NCBI GenBank assembly: GCA_027489355.1
Contig: JAIXZY010000028.1
Coordinates: 1-64,000 of the forward strand
DNA length: 64,000 nucleotides
Direction of reading: 5' to 3'
DNA from: Paracoccaceae bacterium
GTDB lineage: Bacteria; Pseudomonadota; Alphaproteobacteria; Rhodobacterales; Rhodobacteraceae
A program made the translations under genes and the position numbers. The notes under the pieces were generated by a model, which searched no databases, was not told where the DNA came from, and saw only the letters and a program-made list of their open reading frames with translations. Below are positions 53,994 through 63,401 of the stretch, one piece after another; the first letter of the stretch is position 1, and the number at the start of each line of letters is the position of its first letter.

Positions 53994-55100
53994 TCAGGCG
54001 ATCCGCTGTTCGGTTTCCGGATCGAAAGCCACGGCCTTTTCCATGTTGACGGCAAAGTCGAAAACCTGGCCCGCAGCGACGTTCGCATCGGCGCGCATGC
54101 GGGCGATGGCATCGCGGCCCGAGACGGTCATGGTGACGAAGGTGTCGGCCCCGGCGGGTTCGGTGACGGTGACGCGGTTCCTCAGGCTTTGGATGTTGCC
54201 GGATTTGCGGTCCGCGCCCTCGGGGTCGGTGATCGCCTCGGGGCGGATGCCGAGGAGGATCGGCTTGCCCTCCCACGCACGGAGGTCCTGAGAGAAGCGG
54301 AGGCGCTGGACCTGGCCTTCGGCGTCAGTCAGGGCGGCGTGCGCGGTGCCGTTTTCCATCACCACGGTCGCGGGGACGATGTTCATCGCGGGGCTGCCCA
54401 TGAAGGTCGCGACGAAGACGTTGGCGGGGGTGTCGTAGATTTCCTTGGGTGAGCCCAGTTGCTGGACGAAGCCCTTGTTCATCACGGCGATGCGGGTGGA
54501 GAGCGTCATCGCCTCGATCTGATCATGGGTGACGTAGACGATGGTGGTACGAAGCTTCTGGTGGAGCTTCTTGATCTCGGTCCGCATGTCGACGCGGAGT
54601 TTCGCGTCGAGGTTCGAGAGCGGTTCGTCGAAAAGGAAGACGTCGGGGTTCCGCACCAGCGCCCGGCCCATCGCCACGCGCTGGCGCTGGCCGCCGGAAA
54701 GCTGGCCGGGCTTGCGGTCAAGGAGGTGGTCGATCTGGAGGAGCTTCGCGACCTCGGCCAGCGCGCGATCGCGGTCGGGCTTCGGGACGCCGTGCATCTC
54801 AAGCCCGAAGGTCATGTTCTGGCCGACGGTCATGTTGGGGTAAAGCGCGTAGGACTGGAACACCATCGCGATGTTGCGCTTGGACGGGTGGACGCCGTTC
54901 ACCACGCGGCCCTTGATCGCGATCTCGCCCGCCGAGATGCCTTCCAGCCCCGCGATCATGTTCAGAAGGGTGGACTTCCCGCAACCGGACGGGCCGACGA
55001 GGACCAGAAACTCGCCCTCCTCGACCGCGATGTCGACGCGGTGCAGGACTTCGACCTGACCGTAGGATTTGGTGACGTTGCGGATGTCGAGAAAGCCCAT
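53994..55100 (-). CDS. ABC importer ATPase, CUT1 sugar type
   Basis: 368 residues from MGFLDIRNVTKSYG; AAGGAG before this ATG decides against the 27-codon-longer frame. Walker A GPSGCGKST, LSGGQRQRVAMGRAL signature, Walker B FLFDEPLSNLDAKLR, H-loop VTHDQIEAM, then C-terminal TOBE-type regulatory domain with ILLGIRPEAI. Typical MsmK/UgpC-like energiser for sugar importers. Confidence 0.94.
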   Translation of the reverse strand: MGFLDIRNVTKSYGQVEVLHRVDIAVEEGEFLVLVGPSGCGKSTLLNMIAGLEGISAGEIAIKGRVVNGVHPSKRNIAMVFQSYALYPNMTVGQNMTFGLEMHGVPKPDRDRALAEVAKLLQIDHLLDRKPGQLSGGQRQRVAMGRALVRNPDVFLFDEPLSNLDAKLRVDMRTEIKKLHQKLRTTIVYVTHDQIEAMTLSTRIAVMNKGFVQQLGSPKEIYDTPANVFVATFMGSPAMNIVPATVVMENGTAHAALTDAEGQVQRLRFSQDLRAWEGKPILLGIRPEAITDPEGADRKSGNIQSLRNRVTVTEPAGADTFVTMTVSGRDAIARMRADANVAAGQVFDFAVNMEKAVAFDPETEQRIA

Positions 55101-55155
55101 CTCAGGCTCCTTTCGCGGCAGGTTGGCGGAGGGCGGAGTTTTCGGTGACTCCTCG

Positions 55156-55200
55156 CCGGACTTTTCGAAAAGTCCGGACAAATTCCTTCGAAGGAATTTG
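55156..55200. repeat. Tandem perfect palindromes (element C)
   Basis: Two 22-base perfect palindromes, one base apart: half-arm CCGGACTTTTC (55156-55177) and half-arm CAAATTCCTTC (55179-55200), both centred on TTCGAA. They lie between the ATPase and permease genes. Confidence 0.9.
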
Positions 55201-55220
55201 CGGGAAGCGATGCGCCCGGA

Positions 55221-56099
55221 TCATCCCTTGACGCTCCCTGCCATCAGACCGCGGACGAAGTAGCGGCCTGCGACGATGTAGACGACAAGGGTGGGAAGTG
55301 CGGCCAGGATCGCGCCGGCAAAGTGGACGTTGTATTCCTTCACGCCTGTCGAGGACTGGACGAGGTTGTTCAGCGCCACGGTCATCGGCTGCGAGGTGCC
55401 CCCGAAGGAGACGCCGAAGAGGAAGTCGTTCCAGATGTTGGTGAATTGCCAGATGACCGAAACGACGGCGATCGGGCCAGAGACCGGCAAGAGGATGCGC
55501 CAGAAGATGCGGAAGAACCCTGCCCCGTCGATCTGGGCGGCGCGGATCAGCTCGGTCGGGAAGCTGGCGTAGTAGTTGCGGAAGTAAAGCGTGGTGAAGC
55601 CGATCCCGTAGACCACGTGGACGAGGATAAGGCCGGGGACGCTGCCGGCAAGGCCGAGTTTGCCCAGCACCACGGCCATCGGGATGAGGACGATCTGGAA
55701 CGGGATGAAGCAGGAGAAGAGCATCAGTCCGAAGACCCAGGTGTCGCCCCGGAAGCGCCACTTGGTCAGCACATAGCCGTTCAACGCGCCCACGATGGTA
55801 CTTATGGCGACGGCGGGGACGACCATCAGGATCGAGTTCAGGAAATAGGGCTTCAGCCCCGTCGGTTCGACTCCGATCTGTGCGGTCGACCATGCTTGCC
55901 GCCAGGGATCCAGCGTCCACTGGCCGGGCAGCGCCATCATGTTGCCGCCGGTGATTTCTTCCAGCGGTTTCAGCGAGTTCACGCCCATGACGTAGAGCGG
56001 CAGCAGGTAAAAGAGCGCGAAGAGAAGCAGGATCAGGTAGATCAGCACGCGGGTCGCGCGGCCCGTGGAGACGGCGGTGTCCTGGGTCGCGACGCTCAT
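55221..56099 (-). CDS. ABC sugar permease, MalG type
   Basis: 292 residues, six membrane segments (first about 18-38). EAA loop EAA-like: ELIRAAQIDGAGFFRIFWRILLPVSGPI, and C-terminal VVYIVAGRYFVRGLMAGSVKG, both typical of MalG-like CUT1 permeases. Start overlaps the partner permease stop by four bases. Confidence 0.93.
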   Translation of the reverse strand: MSVATQDTAVSTGRATRVLIYLILLLFALFYLLPLYVMGVNSLKPLEEITGGNMMALPGQWTLDPWRQAWSTAQIGVEPTGLKPYFLNSILMVVPAVAISTIVGALNGYVLTKWRFRGDTWVFGLMLFSCFIPFQIVLIPMAVVLGKLGLAGSVPGLILVHVVYGIGFTTLYFRNYYASFPTELIRAAQIDGAGFFRIFWRILLPVSGPIAVVSVIWQFTNIWNDFLFGVSFGGTSQPMTVALNNLVQSSTGVKEYNVHFAGAILAALPTLVVYIVAGRYFVRGLMAGSVKG

Positions 56100-56989
56100 G
56101 CCTTCTTCTCCTTCAGCTCGGCATAAAGGTAGGGGACCATGATCGCGGCGATGGTCATCAGCATGATCACCGCGCTTGAGGCACCGATGCCCATCTGGTT
56201 GCGGGTGAAGGTGTAGGAATACATGAAGGTCGCGGGCATTTCGGTCGCGCGGCCCGGCCCGCCTCCGGTCAGCGCGATGACAAGGTCATAGGACTTGATC
56301 GCCAGGTGGCTGAGGATGACGAAGGCGCTCAGGAACGCGGGGCGGAGGAGAGGGATCACGATCCGCCGGTAAAGCTGCCAGTTGGACGCGCCGTCGATCT
56401 GGGCGGCCTTCAGGATCTCGTTGTCGATGCCGCGGAGGCCCGCAAGGAACATGGCCATCACGAAGCCCGAGGTCTGCCAGACCGCGGCGATGACGATGGT
56501 ATAGATCGCCATGTCGCCGTCCTTGATCCAGGTGAAGGTGAAACTCTCCCAGCCCCATTGCTGCATGATCCGCTGCAAGCCGATGCCGGGGTCAAGGAAC
56601 CACTTCCAGGCGGTTCCGGTGACGATGAAGCTCAGCGCCATCGGGTAAAGGTAGATCGGGCGCAGCATCCCCTCGCCCCGGATCTTCTGGTCCAGGAAGA
56701 TCGCCAGCATCAGGCCGATGAGCGTGCAGATGACGATGTAGAGCGTTGCGAAGATCGCGATGTTCGCGATGGCCGTCGACCAGGCGGGCAGAGCGAACAG
56801 CTTTCCGTAGTTTTCGAAGCCGACCCAGTCGAACTTGGGCAGCATCTTCGAGCCGGTGAAGGACAGGACCACGGTGAAGAGGATGAAGCCGTAGACGAAA
56901 AGCAGCGTCACGGCGAAGGAAGGGGCCAGCACCAGCTTTGGCAGCCAGTCCTGCAGGCGTGTGCGGAAATCGGCCTCGGTCGCGGCCAT
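56096..56989 (-). CDS. ABC sugar permease, MalF type
   Basis: 297 residues from MAATEADFRTRLQDWLPKLV; GGGAGG precedes this ATG, so the longer frame to 57019, which enters the palindromes, is rejected. Six membrane segments; EAA loop NEILKAAQIDGASNWQLYRRIVIPLLRP. Pairs with the MalG-type permease. Confidence 0.93.
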   Translation of the reverse strand: MAATEADFRTRLQDWLPKLVLAPSFAVTLLFVYGFILFTVVLSFTGSKMLPKFDWVGFENYGKLFALPAWSTAIANIAIFATLYIVICTLIGLMLAIFLDQKIRGEGMLRPIYLYPMALSFIVTGTAWKWFLDPGIGLQRIMQQWGWESFTFTWIKDGDMAIYTIVIAAVWQTSGFVMAMFLAGLRGIDNEILKAAQIDGASNWQLYRRIVIPLLRPAFLSAFVILSHLAIKSYDLVIALTGGGPGRATEMPATFMYSYTFTRNQMGIGASSAVIMLMTIAAIMVPYLYAELKEKKA

Positions 56990-57015
56990 CGGTGCCTCCC
57001 GTGTGATCCTGGGGC

Positions 57016-57062
57016 GCAAAAGTTTTCGAAAACTTTTGCCAAAATCCTTCGAAGGATTTTGG
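57016..57062. repeat. Tandem perfect palindromes (element D)
   Basis: Half-arm GCAAAAGTTTTC (57016-57039) and half-arm CCAAAATCCTTC (57039-57062) form two adjoining 24-base perfect palindromes centred on TTCGAA. They lie between the binding-protein and permease genes, where a hairpin often keeps more binding-protein mRNA than permease mRNA. Confidence 0.9.
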
Positions 57063-57065
57063 GTC

Positions 57066-57092
57066 CGGGGGGCCGCGCGGGGCCGCCCCCCG
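57066..57092 (-). terminator. GC-rich hairpin after the binding-protein gene
   Basis: CGGGGGGC / GCCCCCCG, perfect 8-bp arms and an 11-base loop, nine bases after the stop on the minus strand and directly before element D. Probably a partial terminator or 3' RNA stabiliser in mid-operon. Confidence 0.65.
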
Positions 57093-57100
57093 TCTTGTGC

Positions 57101-58351
57101 TTACTGCGCGGCGGCGACGGCTTCGGCCAGCGCGGCGGCAGCGGCGGCACCATCGGCATATTCGCCGTTGAAGGCCGCGGTGATCACGTCATAGGTCGCA
57201 TTCTTCACCGCCGCCGGGGCCGCATGGCCATGCGCCATCGAGCCGAAGAGCTTGCCCGAGGTATTGGCCTCGGCCAGGTCGGCCATGCCCTTCTTGCCGC
57301 AGTCGTCGAAGGCGTCGTTCGGCACGTCGGTGCGCGCGGGGACCGAGCCCTTGACCACGTTGAACGCCGATTGGAAGGTCGGGTTCATGATCGCCGAGGC
57401 CATCGCCCCTTGCGCGGCCTTCGCCGCGTCGCCTTCGACGTTGAACATCGCGAACTGGTCGGAGTTGAAGGTCACCGCGCCCTGCGTGCCGGGGAAGCGG
57501 ATGCAGACGAAGTCGGTGCCGGGGACCTTGCCGGCCTTCAGGAACTCGCCCTTGGCCCAGTCGCCCATCATCTGCATGCCCGCTTCGCCGTTGATGACCA
57601 TCGCCGAGGCGAGGTTCCAGTCGCGGCCCGAGAAGTTGTCGTCGACGTAAGTGCGCAGCTTGATCAGCCGGTTGAAGGCTTCGGCCATCTGCTCGCCGCC
57701 AAGAGCGGCCGGGTCGAGGTCGACGAAGGCCGCCTTGTAGAAATCGGTGCCCATGCCCAGGACGATCCCGTCGAAGACGGTCGCGTCCTGCCAGGCCTGG
57801 CCGCCGTGGCCAAGCGGCGTGATCCCGTTCTCTTTCATCTTGTCGAGGACCGCGACCAGCTCTTCCCAGGTGGTCGGCTCGCCTAGGCCGGTGGCGTCGA
57901 GCGCGGCCTTGTTGATCCAGACCCAGTTGGTCGAGTGGACGTTCACGGGTGCCGCGATCCATTTGCCGTCGGCCTTCGAGAACGCCTGCAGCGCGGTCGG
58001 GACCACGGCGTCCCAGCCCTCGGCGGTGGCGACCTCGGTCAGGTCGCCCAGCGCGCCCTCACCGGCCCAGTCCAGGATGTCGAAGCCCAGCATCTGCACG
58101 GCGGTCGGCGGGTCGCCGGCGGTGACGCGGGCGCGGAGCGCGGTCATCGCGGCCTCGCCGCCGCCGCCGGCCACGGGCATGTCGACCCAGCCAATGCCCT
58201 TGCTGGCCAGATCCTCCTTCAGCACGTTCAGCGCAGCCGCCTCGCCGCCGGAGGTCCACCAGTGCAGGACCTCCACATCCTCGGCCAGCGCCAGAGACGT
58301 CGTCATCACCAGTGCGGCGGTCGCAGTCAGGGTCTTTCCGAAAAGGCGCAT
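57101..58351 (-). CDS. ABC sugar-binding protein, CUT1 family
   Basis: 416 residues. Signal peptide [23 protein letters not shown], then [25 protein letters not shown], similar to glucose/oligosaccharide-binding proteins (LHWWTSGGE is characteristic of GtsA-like proteins). Two cysteine residues only (FVCIRF, FDDCGKK). Best guess is a hexose or glucoside-type ligand (inference). Confidence 0.92.
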   Translation of the reverse strand: MRLFGKTLTATAALVMTTSLALAEDVEVLHWWTSGGEAAALNVLKEDLASKGIGWVDMPVAGGGGEAAMTALRARVTAGDPPTAVQMLGFDILDWAGEGALGDLTEVATAEGWDAVVPTALQAFSKADGKWIAAPVNVHSTNWVWINKAALDATGLGEPTTWEELVAVLDKMKENGITPLGHGGQAWQDATVFDGIVLGMGTDFYKAAFVDLDPAALGGEQMAEAFNRLIKLRTYVDDNFSGRDWNLASAMVINGEAGMQMMGDWAKGEFLKAGKVPGTDFVCIRFPGTQGAVTFNSDQFAMFNVEGDAAKAAQGAMASAIMNPTFQSAFNVVKGSVPARTDVPNDAFDDCGKKGMADLAEANTSGKLFGSMAHGHAAPAAVKNATYDVITAAFNGEYADGAAAAAALAEAVAAAQ

Positions 58352-58393
58352 TTTGGTTCCTCCCTTATGATGCGCATCGCTTGCCCGCCTTGG

Positions 58394-59917
58394 TCAGCGG
58401 GGTCTTACCCAAGGCGCCCGCGTGCGGCCGATCCGCATCACCAGCGACTTGATCTCCAGGAACTCGTCCAGACCATAGGGACCGATCTCGCGGCCGAGGC
58501 CCGATTGCTTGACCCCGCCGAAGGTCACCTCGGGGAAGCCGTCCATCCAGGTGTTCGTCCAGACCGTTCCAGCCTGCGCGCCACGCGCGAAGGCCAGGCA
58601 GGTGTGGACGTTCTCGCTCCAGACGCCCGCGCTCAGGCCGTAATCGGCATCGTTCACAAGCGCCAGCGCCTCGTCAAGCGTGCGGAAGGTCAGCACCGTC
58701 AGGACCGGGCCGAACACTTCCTCGCGCGCGATGGCCATGTCGGGCGTGACGCCGGTGAGAACTGTCGGCTGGTAGAACTGCGCGCCAAGACCCGGCACCT
58801 CCAGTGCCGCGCCGCCAAGCGCGACCTGCGCCCCGGCCCGCCGGGCGGCCGAGACATAGGCGTCGATCTTCGCGCCATGCTCGCGGCTGACGATGGCCCC
58901 CACCTGCGTCGCGGGGTCAAGCGGATCGCCGAAGGCCACCTGCCGGGACAGCGTGACCACGCGGGCGGTGAAGTCCTGTGCGATGTCCTCGTGCACGATG
59001 ATCCGGCTGCCCGAGTTGCAGCACTGGCCGACGTTGAAATAGACGCCGAAGACCACGGCATCGGCGGCGCTTTCCAGGTCGGCGTCGGGGAAGATCACCT
59101 GCGGATTCTTGCCGCCAAGCTCCAGCGCGACCTTCTTCAGGGTCGCGCTTGCCGCCGCCGCGATGCCCCGCCCCACGGCGGTCGAGCCGGTGAAGGTGAC
59201 CATGTCCACGCGCGGGTCCGAGGCCAGAGTCGCGCCGACCGGCTGGCCGTAGCCGAGGACGATGTTCACCACCCCAGCAGGCAAGCCCGCCTCGGCCAGA
59301 AGCTCGCCCAGGATCACGGTGGTCGAGGGCGTCAGCTCGGACGGCTTCACGACGCAGGTGCAGCCGGCCGCCAGCGCGAAGGGAAGTTTCTGCGACAGGA
59401 TCCAGAACGGGAAGTTCCACGGCGTGATGATGCTGACCACCCCGATCGGTTCTTTCAGCACGACGGCCAGCATGTCCGCGCCCAGGCTGTTGTGGCTGTC
59501 CCCGTGCAGCGTCCGCGCCAGCGAGGCCGCATAGCGCCAGAGGTCGGCGGCCCCGGAAACCTCGCCCCGCGCCTGGGTGATCGGCTTGCCGCTCTCCAGC
59601 GTCTCGATCAGGGCCATGCGGTCTGCATTGGCTTCGATCAGGTCGGCGACCTTGAGCAGGACCGTGGCGCGGGCCTTGCCGGAGAGCTGGCTCCAGCGTC
59701 CGTCGTCGAAGGCAGCGCGGGCGGCGGCGATGGCGGCTTCCGCCTCAACCTTGCCCCCGCGGGCGGCGCGGCTGACGACGACCCCATGCGACGGTGAGAG
59801 CCGTTCCGAAGTCGCGCCGTCTGCGCTGTCTTGCCAGTGGCCGTCGATCAGGTGGCGCGCCTCGAAGACCGGGGGAAGGGTGGTCTGGACAGCGGGGATC
59901 AGGGTCAGGTCAAGCAT
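58394..59917 (-). CDS. NAD-dependent aldehyde dehydrogenase
   Basis: 507 residues from MLDLTLIPAVQTTLPPVFEA; the longer frame overlaps the hydratase. Seen: PWNFPFWILSQKLPFALAAGC, FTGSTAVGRGI, catalytic Glu in VALELGGKNP, catalytic Cys (about Cys300) in VGQCCNSGSR, and EVFGPVLTVL. Converts an aldehyde intermediate to the acid. Follows the hydratase directly with a 2-base offset; 42 bases separate it from the binding protein. Confidence 0.93.
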   Translation of the reverse strand: MLDLTLIPAVQTTLPPVFEARHLIDGHWQDSADGATSERLSPSHGVVVSRAARGGKVEAEAAIAAARAAFDDGRWSQLSGKARATVLLKVADLIEANADRMALIETLESGKPITQARGEVSGAADLWRYAASLARTLHGDSHNSLGADMLAVVLKEPIGVVSIITPWNFPFWILSQKLPFALAAGCTCVVKPSELTPSTTVILGELLAEAGLPAGVVNIVLGYGQPVGATLASDPRVDMVTFTGSTAVGRGIAAAASATLKKVALELGGKNPQVIFPDADLESAADAVVFGVYFNVGQCCNSGSRIIVHEDIAQDFTARVVTLSRQVAFGDPLDPATQVGAIVSREHGAKIDAYVSAARRAGAQVALGGAALEVPGLGAQFYQPTVLTGVTPDMAIAREEVFGPVLTVLTFRTLDEALALVNDADYGLSAGVWSENVHTCLAFARGAQAGTVWTNTWMDGFPEVTFGGVKQSGLGREIGPYGLDEFLEIKSLVMRIGRTRAPWVRPR

Positions 59918-59918
59918 C

Positions 59919-60686
59919 TTAGGTCCCCGGAAAGTCTGCTGCGCGTTTCGCCTGGAAGGCCGCGACGCCTTCCTGCCGGTCGGCACTTGCCGCGATGGCG
60001 GCCGAGCCCAGCGCCTCGATCAGCGCCGCTGTATCCTCGCCCTGGCCCGCATGGATCATCGCCTTGGTGATCTCGGTCGCGCGGGGCGACAGGCTCGCGA
60101 CCTTCCCGGCCATCTCCTGCGCGGCGGCGCGGGGGTCGTCGGTGACCTCGGCCACGAAACCGCAGGCCAGAAGCCGGTCCGCCCCGATGCGCCGGCCGAA
60201 AAGCGCCATTTCCTTCACCATCCCCTCGGGGAGCAGCCGCGCCAGCCGCTGCGAGCCGGACCAGCCCGGAACGATGCCCACCCCGGCCTCGGGCAGGGCG
60301 ATGGTGGCGCGGGGCGTGATGACCCGGATGTCGCAGGCCGAGGCCAGTTCCAGCCCGCCGCCGAAGGCATGACCGTTCAGCGCGGCGATGGTGGGTTTCG
60401 CGAGCCGCGCGAGGCGGTCGAAGATGCGATGCCCGCCCCGGACCCAGTTGCGCGCAAAGTCGGCGGGGGACAGGCCGCCCCAGGCGTTGATGTCGGCGCC
60501 CGAGCAGAAGGCCTTTTCGCCCTCGCCAGTGACGATCACCGCGCGGACTTCGGGGCGGCCTTCGATGACTTCAAGGTGGCTTGCAAGCTGGGCCAGCATG
60601 TCCACGGTGAAACAATTGAGCTTCGCCGGGTTGTCCAGCGTCAGGGTGGCCAGCGGACCAGCGATGTGCAGGCGGACCCCGGTCAT
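59919..60686 (-). CDS. Enoyl-CoA hydratase/isomerase family protein
   Basis: 255 residues from MTGVRLHIAGPLATLTLDNP. Oxyanion-hole motifs AFCSGADI and NGHAFGGGLELASACD, and both catalytic glutamates are present (GGGLELA and LPEAGVGIVPG), so hydratase chemistry is expected. Starts inside the CoA-transferase stop (ATGA). Unusual in a sugar operon; implies a CoA-activated intermediate. Confidence 0.9.
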   Translation of the reverse strand: MTGVRLHIAGPLATLTLDNPAKLNCFTVDMLAQLASHLEVIEGRPEVRAVIVTGEGEKAFCSGADINAWGGLSPADFARNWVRGGHRIFDRLARLAKPTIAALNGHAFGGGLELASACDIRVITPRATIALPEAGVGIVPGWSGSQRLARLLPEGMVKEMALFGRRIGADRLLACGFVAEVTDDPRAAAQEMAGKVASLSPRATEITKAMIHAGQGEDTAALIEALGSAAIAASADRQEGVAAFQAKRAADFPGT

Positions 60687-62254
60687 GGCTGCCACCCCAT
60701 CGGCCCTTCGGCCAGCAACGACAGCGGCATGGTCGTGGCGTTGTCGGCCAGCGTGACGCGGCCCTGCGAGGCCGCCACGATGTCACGCGCGGGGTCGATC
60801 CCCGGCATGATCTCGGTTGCGACCAGGCCCCTGTCGGTCAGTCGCATGACGCAGCGTTCGGTGACGTACAGAACCTCCTGCCCCTGAGCCCGCGCCCGGT
60901 TGCCCGAGAAGGTGACATGTTCCACCCTCTCGACCATCTTGCAGAACTTGCCGGGGGTTGTGACCGTGACGCCGGTCGGACCAAGCTCTACCCCCGCCCC
61001 GGCCTCGAACCAGCCGGAAAAGACGATCTTGCGGGCGTGCGACGTGATGTCGACGAAGCCGCCGCACCCAGCGGTGAGGTAGGGTTTCTTGCCCAGTTTC
61101 GAGACGTTGACGTTGCCCTCGACGTCGATCTCCAGGAAGGACAGGAACGACACGTCGAACCCCGCGCCCTGGAAGTAGATGAACTGCTGCGGCGAGGGGA
61201 CATAGCCCCAGGCGTTCGAGGCGCAGCCGAAGGCGAAGCCGGTCAGCGGCATCCCGCCGACCGCGCCCTGTTCGATGGCCCAGGTGACGGCCTCGGGGTG
61301 GCCTTCCTCCAGCAGGATGCGGGGGACCATCGCGCTGATGCCGAAGCCGAGGTTCGCGGTCATGCCCCCGCGCAGCTCCTGCGCGGCCCGGCGGGCGATG
61401 ACCTTTTCGACGCCCTGTTCTGCCAGCGTGAACGATGACCAGGGCCGCATGATCTGGCCCGAGATCGCCGGGTCGTAAGGTGTCTCGCAGGTCTGCTTCT
61501 GGTCGGGGTCCAGCACGATCAGGTCGACCAGATGCCCCGGCACCCGCACGTCATGCGGCCGCAGGCTTCCGGCAGCGGTCAGCCGCGAGACCTGCGCGAT
61601 CACCAGCCCCCGGTTGTTTCGCGCCGCAATCGCCTGCTCCAGCCCGCCCAGGTAGGCGCCCTCGTGTTCGTAGGTGAGGTTGCCGTTTTCATCCGCCGTG
61701 GTCGCGCGCAGGATGCAGACGTCGGGCTGGATGTTGGGGTAGTGCAGCCAGGTCTCGCCGTTGAACTCCACGCGGTGCACGATGGGCGACGCCATGCCGC
61801 GGGCGTTCATCGCGCAGCCTTCGCGGACCGGGTCGGCGAAGGTCTCCATGCCCACTTTTGTCAGGACACCGGGGCGGCGGGCGGCGGCCTCGCGGTGCAT
61901 GTCGAAGAGGATGCCGGAGGGCACGTTGTAGGCGGCGACACGATCCTCGACGATCATCTTCCAGATCTCGGGCATCGGCAGGTTCGACGACCCCGAGGGG
62001 TAGGAGCCCGCCAGCACGCGCGCCAGAAGACCGTCCTGCGCGATCCAGTCCATGCCCTTGACACCGTACATGTCCCCCGCCGCGATGGGGTGCAGCGTGG
62101 TGATGTTCTGCGGATGCCCCTCGGCGCGGAAGCGGTCGCCCAGCGCCTTCAGGACCAGGTCCGGGCAGCCCAGCGCCGAGGAGGAGGAGACCGTGACCAC
62201 CGCCCCATCCGCGATGCGGGCGACGGCTTCCGATGCTGCGACGAGCTTGGTCAT
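60683..62254 (-). CDS. Acyl-CoA:acetate/3-ketoacid CoA-transferase, fused type
   Basis: 523 residues, the length of fused family I CoA-transferases. N-terminal GAVVTVSSSSALGCPDLVLKAL (alpha-type half), C-terminal half with catalytic Glu in the ExGxxG box EQGAVGG (about Glu328) and GFGISAMVP. Transfers CoA between acids; donor and acceptor unknown. Overlaps the Gfo gene stop by four bases. Confidence 0.88.
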   Translation of the reverse strand: MTKLVAASEAVARIADGAVVTVSSSSALGCPDLVLKALGDRFRAEGHPQNITTLHPIAAGDMYGVKGMDWIAQDGLLARVLAGSYPSGSSNLPMPEIWKMIVEDRVAAYNVPSGILFDMHREAAARRPGVLTKVGMETFADPVREGCAMNARGMASPIVHRVEFNGETWLHYPNIQPDVCILRATTADENGNLTYEHEGAYLGGLEQAIAARNNRGLVIAQVSRLTAAGSLRPHDVRVPGHLVDLIVLDPDQKQTCETPYDPAISGQIMRPWSSFTLAEQGVEKVIARRAAQELRGGMTANLGFGISAMVPRILLEEGHPEAVTWAIEQGAVGGMPLTGFAFGCASNAWGYVPSPQQFIYFQGAGFDVSFLSFLEIDVEGNVNVSKLGKKPYLTAGCGGFVDITSHARKIVFSGWFEAGAGVELGPTGVTVTTPGKFCKMVERVEHVTFSGNRARAQGQEVLYVTERCVMRLTDRGLVATEIMPGIDPARDIVAASQGRVTLADNATTMPLSLLAEGPMGWQP

Positions 62255-63252
62255 GCCGCCCTCCCGTAATCGACCAACTGCCGGATGCCGGTACGCGCCG
62301 CCTCGCGCACCGCAAGCGCCACGGCCAGCGAGGCGACCCCGTCCCAGCCCGTCGCGGCAGGTTTTCCGTGGCCATCGATGGCGGCCAGGAAGTCGCTGAC
62401 CCCCTGGACATAAAGGTTGTGCCGCGCAACGGGCACCGCCTCGCGGCCCGCCGCCGTCACCAGCTCCACCTCGCCCACCGGCAGCTGGGTCATCACGCCG
62501 CGCGCGAAGATCGAGCCCTTGTCGCCGTGCACCTCCAGCCCCGATCCCGCGAAGGGGTGGGTGAAGCTTTCGTGCGCCTGAACCATCGCGCCCGAGGGCA
62601 TGGTCCAGACTGACATGGTTGAATCCTCGACCCCCTGCCCCATGCCGGTGGACCCCATCTGCGCCACGACCGAGACCGGGTCTTCCCCCAGAAGGAACCG
62701 CGCCACGTCGGCGTCGTGGACGGTGATGTCCGGGATCACCCCGCCGCCCGCCGAGGCGTCATTGATCCGCCAGCCCTGCAGGTGCGGCGGCAGGTGGACA
62801 GCGTGGAACAGCCGCAGCGACAGGACCCGGCCGATCCGGCCCGAGGCGATCAGGTCGCGCACCGCCCGGTGACTGCCGGAACAGCGCAGGTGATGGTTCG
62901 TCGCAAGGATCACCCCGGCGCCGTCCGCCGCGCTGACCATCTTTGCCGCTTCGGCCACCGCCATTGCCAGGGGCTTTTCGCAGAGCACATGCTTGCCCGC
63001 CGCGATGGCCGCCAGCGCCTGGGGCAAGTGCTTTTCGTTGGTGGATGAGATGTAGACCGCGCCGATCGTGGCATCTTCCATCACCAGCGACAGCCGGTCG
63101 CCTGCCGCCGGGATGCCATGCCGGGCCGCATAGTCGCGGGCCCGCGCCGCCGTGGTGCTGACCACAGCGGCAACCTCGCCCCCGGTCGCCCGGATCGCTG
63201 CCATCATGTGCTGTTCGGCAATGGTGCTTGCCCCGATCAACCCCCAGCGCAT
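62251..63252 (-). CDS. Gfo/Idh/MocA-family dehydrogenase
   Basis: 333 residues from MRWGLIGASTIAEQHMMAAI; the frame upstream enters the operator and is rejected. Rossmann GLIGASTIAEQH, HVLCEKPLAM with the conserved Lys, and the C-terminal GGVIPDITVHDADVARFLLG. Members oxidise or epimerise sugars and inositols, often through keto sugars. First gene of the long minus-strand catabolic set; divergent from the HpcH/HpaI aldolase. Confidence 0.9.
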   Translation of the reverse strand: MRWGLIGASTIAEQHMMAAIRATGGEVAAVVSTTAARARDYAARHGIPAAGDRLSLVMEDATIGAVYISSTNEKHLPQALAAIAAGKHVLCEKPLAMAVAEAAKMVSAADGAGVILATNHHLRCSGSHRAVRDLIASGRIGRVLSLRLFHAVHLPPHLQGWRINDASAGGGVIPDITVHDADVARFLLGEDPVSVVAQMGSTGMGQGVEDSTMSVWTMPSGAMVQAHESFTHPFAGSGLEVHGDKGSIFARGVMTQLPVGEVELVTAAGREAVPVARHNLYVQGVSDFLAAIDGHGKPAATGWDGVASLAVALAVREAARTGIRQLVDYGRAA

Positions 63253-63265
63253 GATTCTTTCCCAT

Positions 63266-63303
63266 ATTGGATCGTTCCAAACTTGATACTGGAACGATCC
63301 AAT
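63266..63303. promoter_or_regulatory. Large double dyad operator in the divergent promoter
   Basis: Arms of 14 bases, ATTGGATCGTTCCA and its perfect complement, are separated by 10 bases. Each arm is itself a near-palindrome of form TTGGA-N-CG-N-TCCAA with a central CpG, the usual geometry of LacI-family sites. The two centres are 22 bases apart, two helical turns. It lies between the Gfo gene (start 63252) and the aldolase (start 63402) and would control both directions. The LacI at 47488-48483 is the only LacI gene in view. Confidence 0.8.
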
Positions 63304-63401
63304 TCTCGTCAACAGCTTTCTCTGCCCGGACGTTTCAGGCCCTTCCATCCGCCCGCGCGCCGACTATTCTGGCGCCCCGACGCAAGCATTGAAGGCCCCC
63401 C

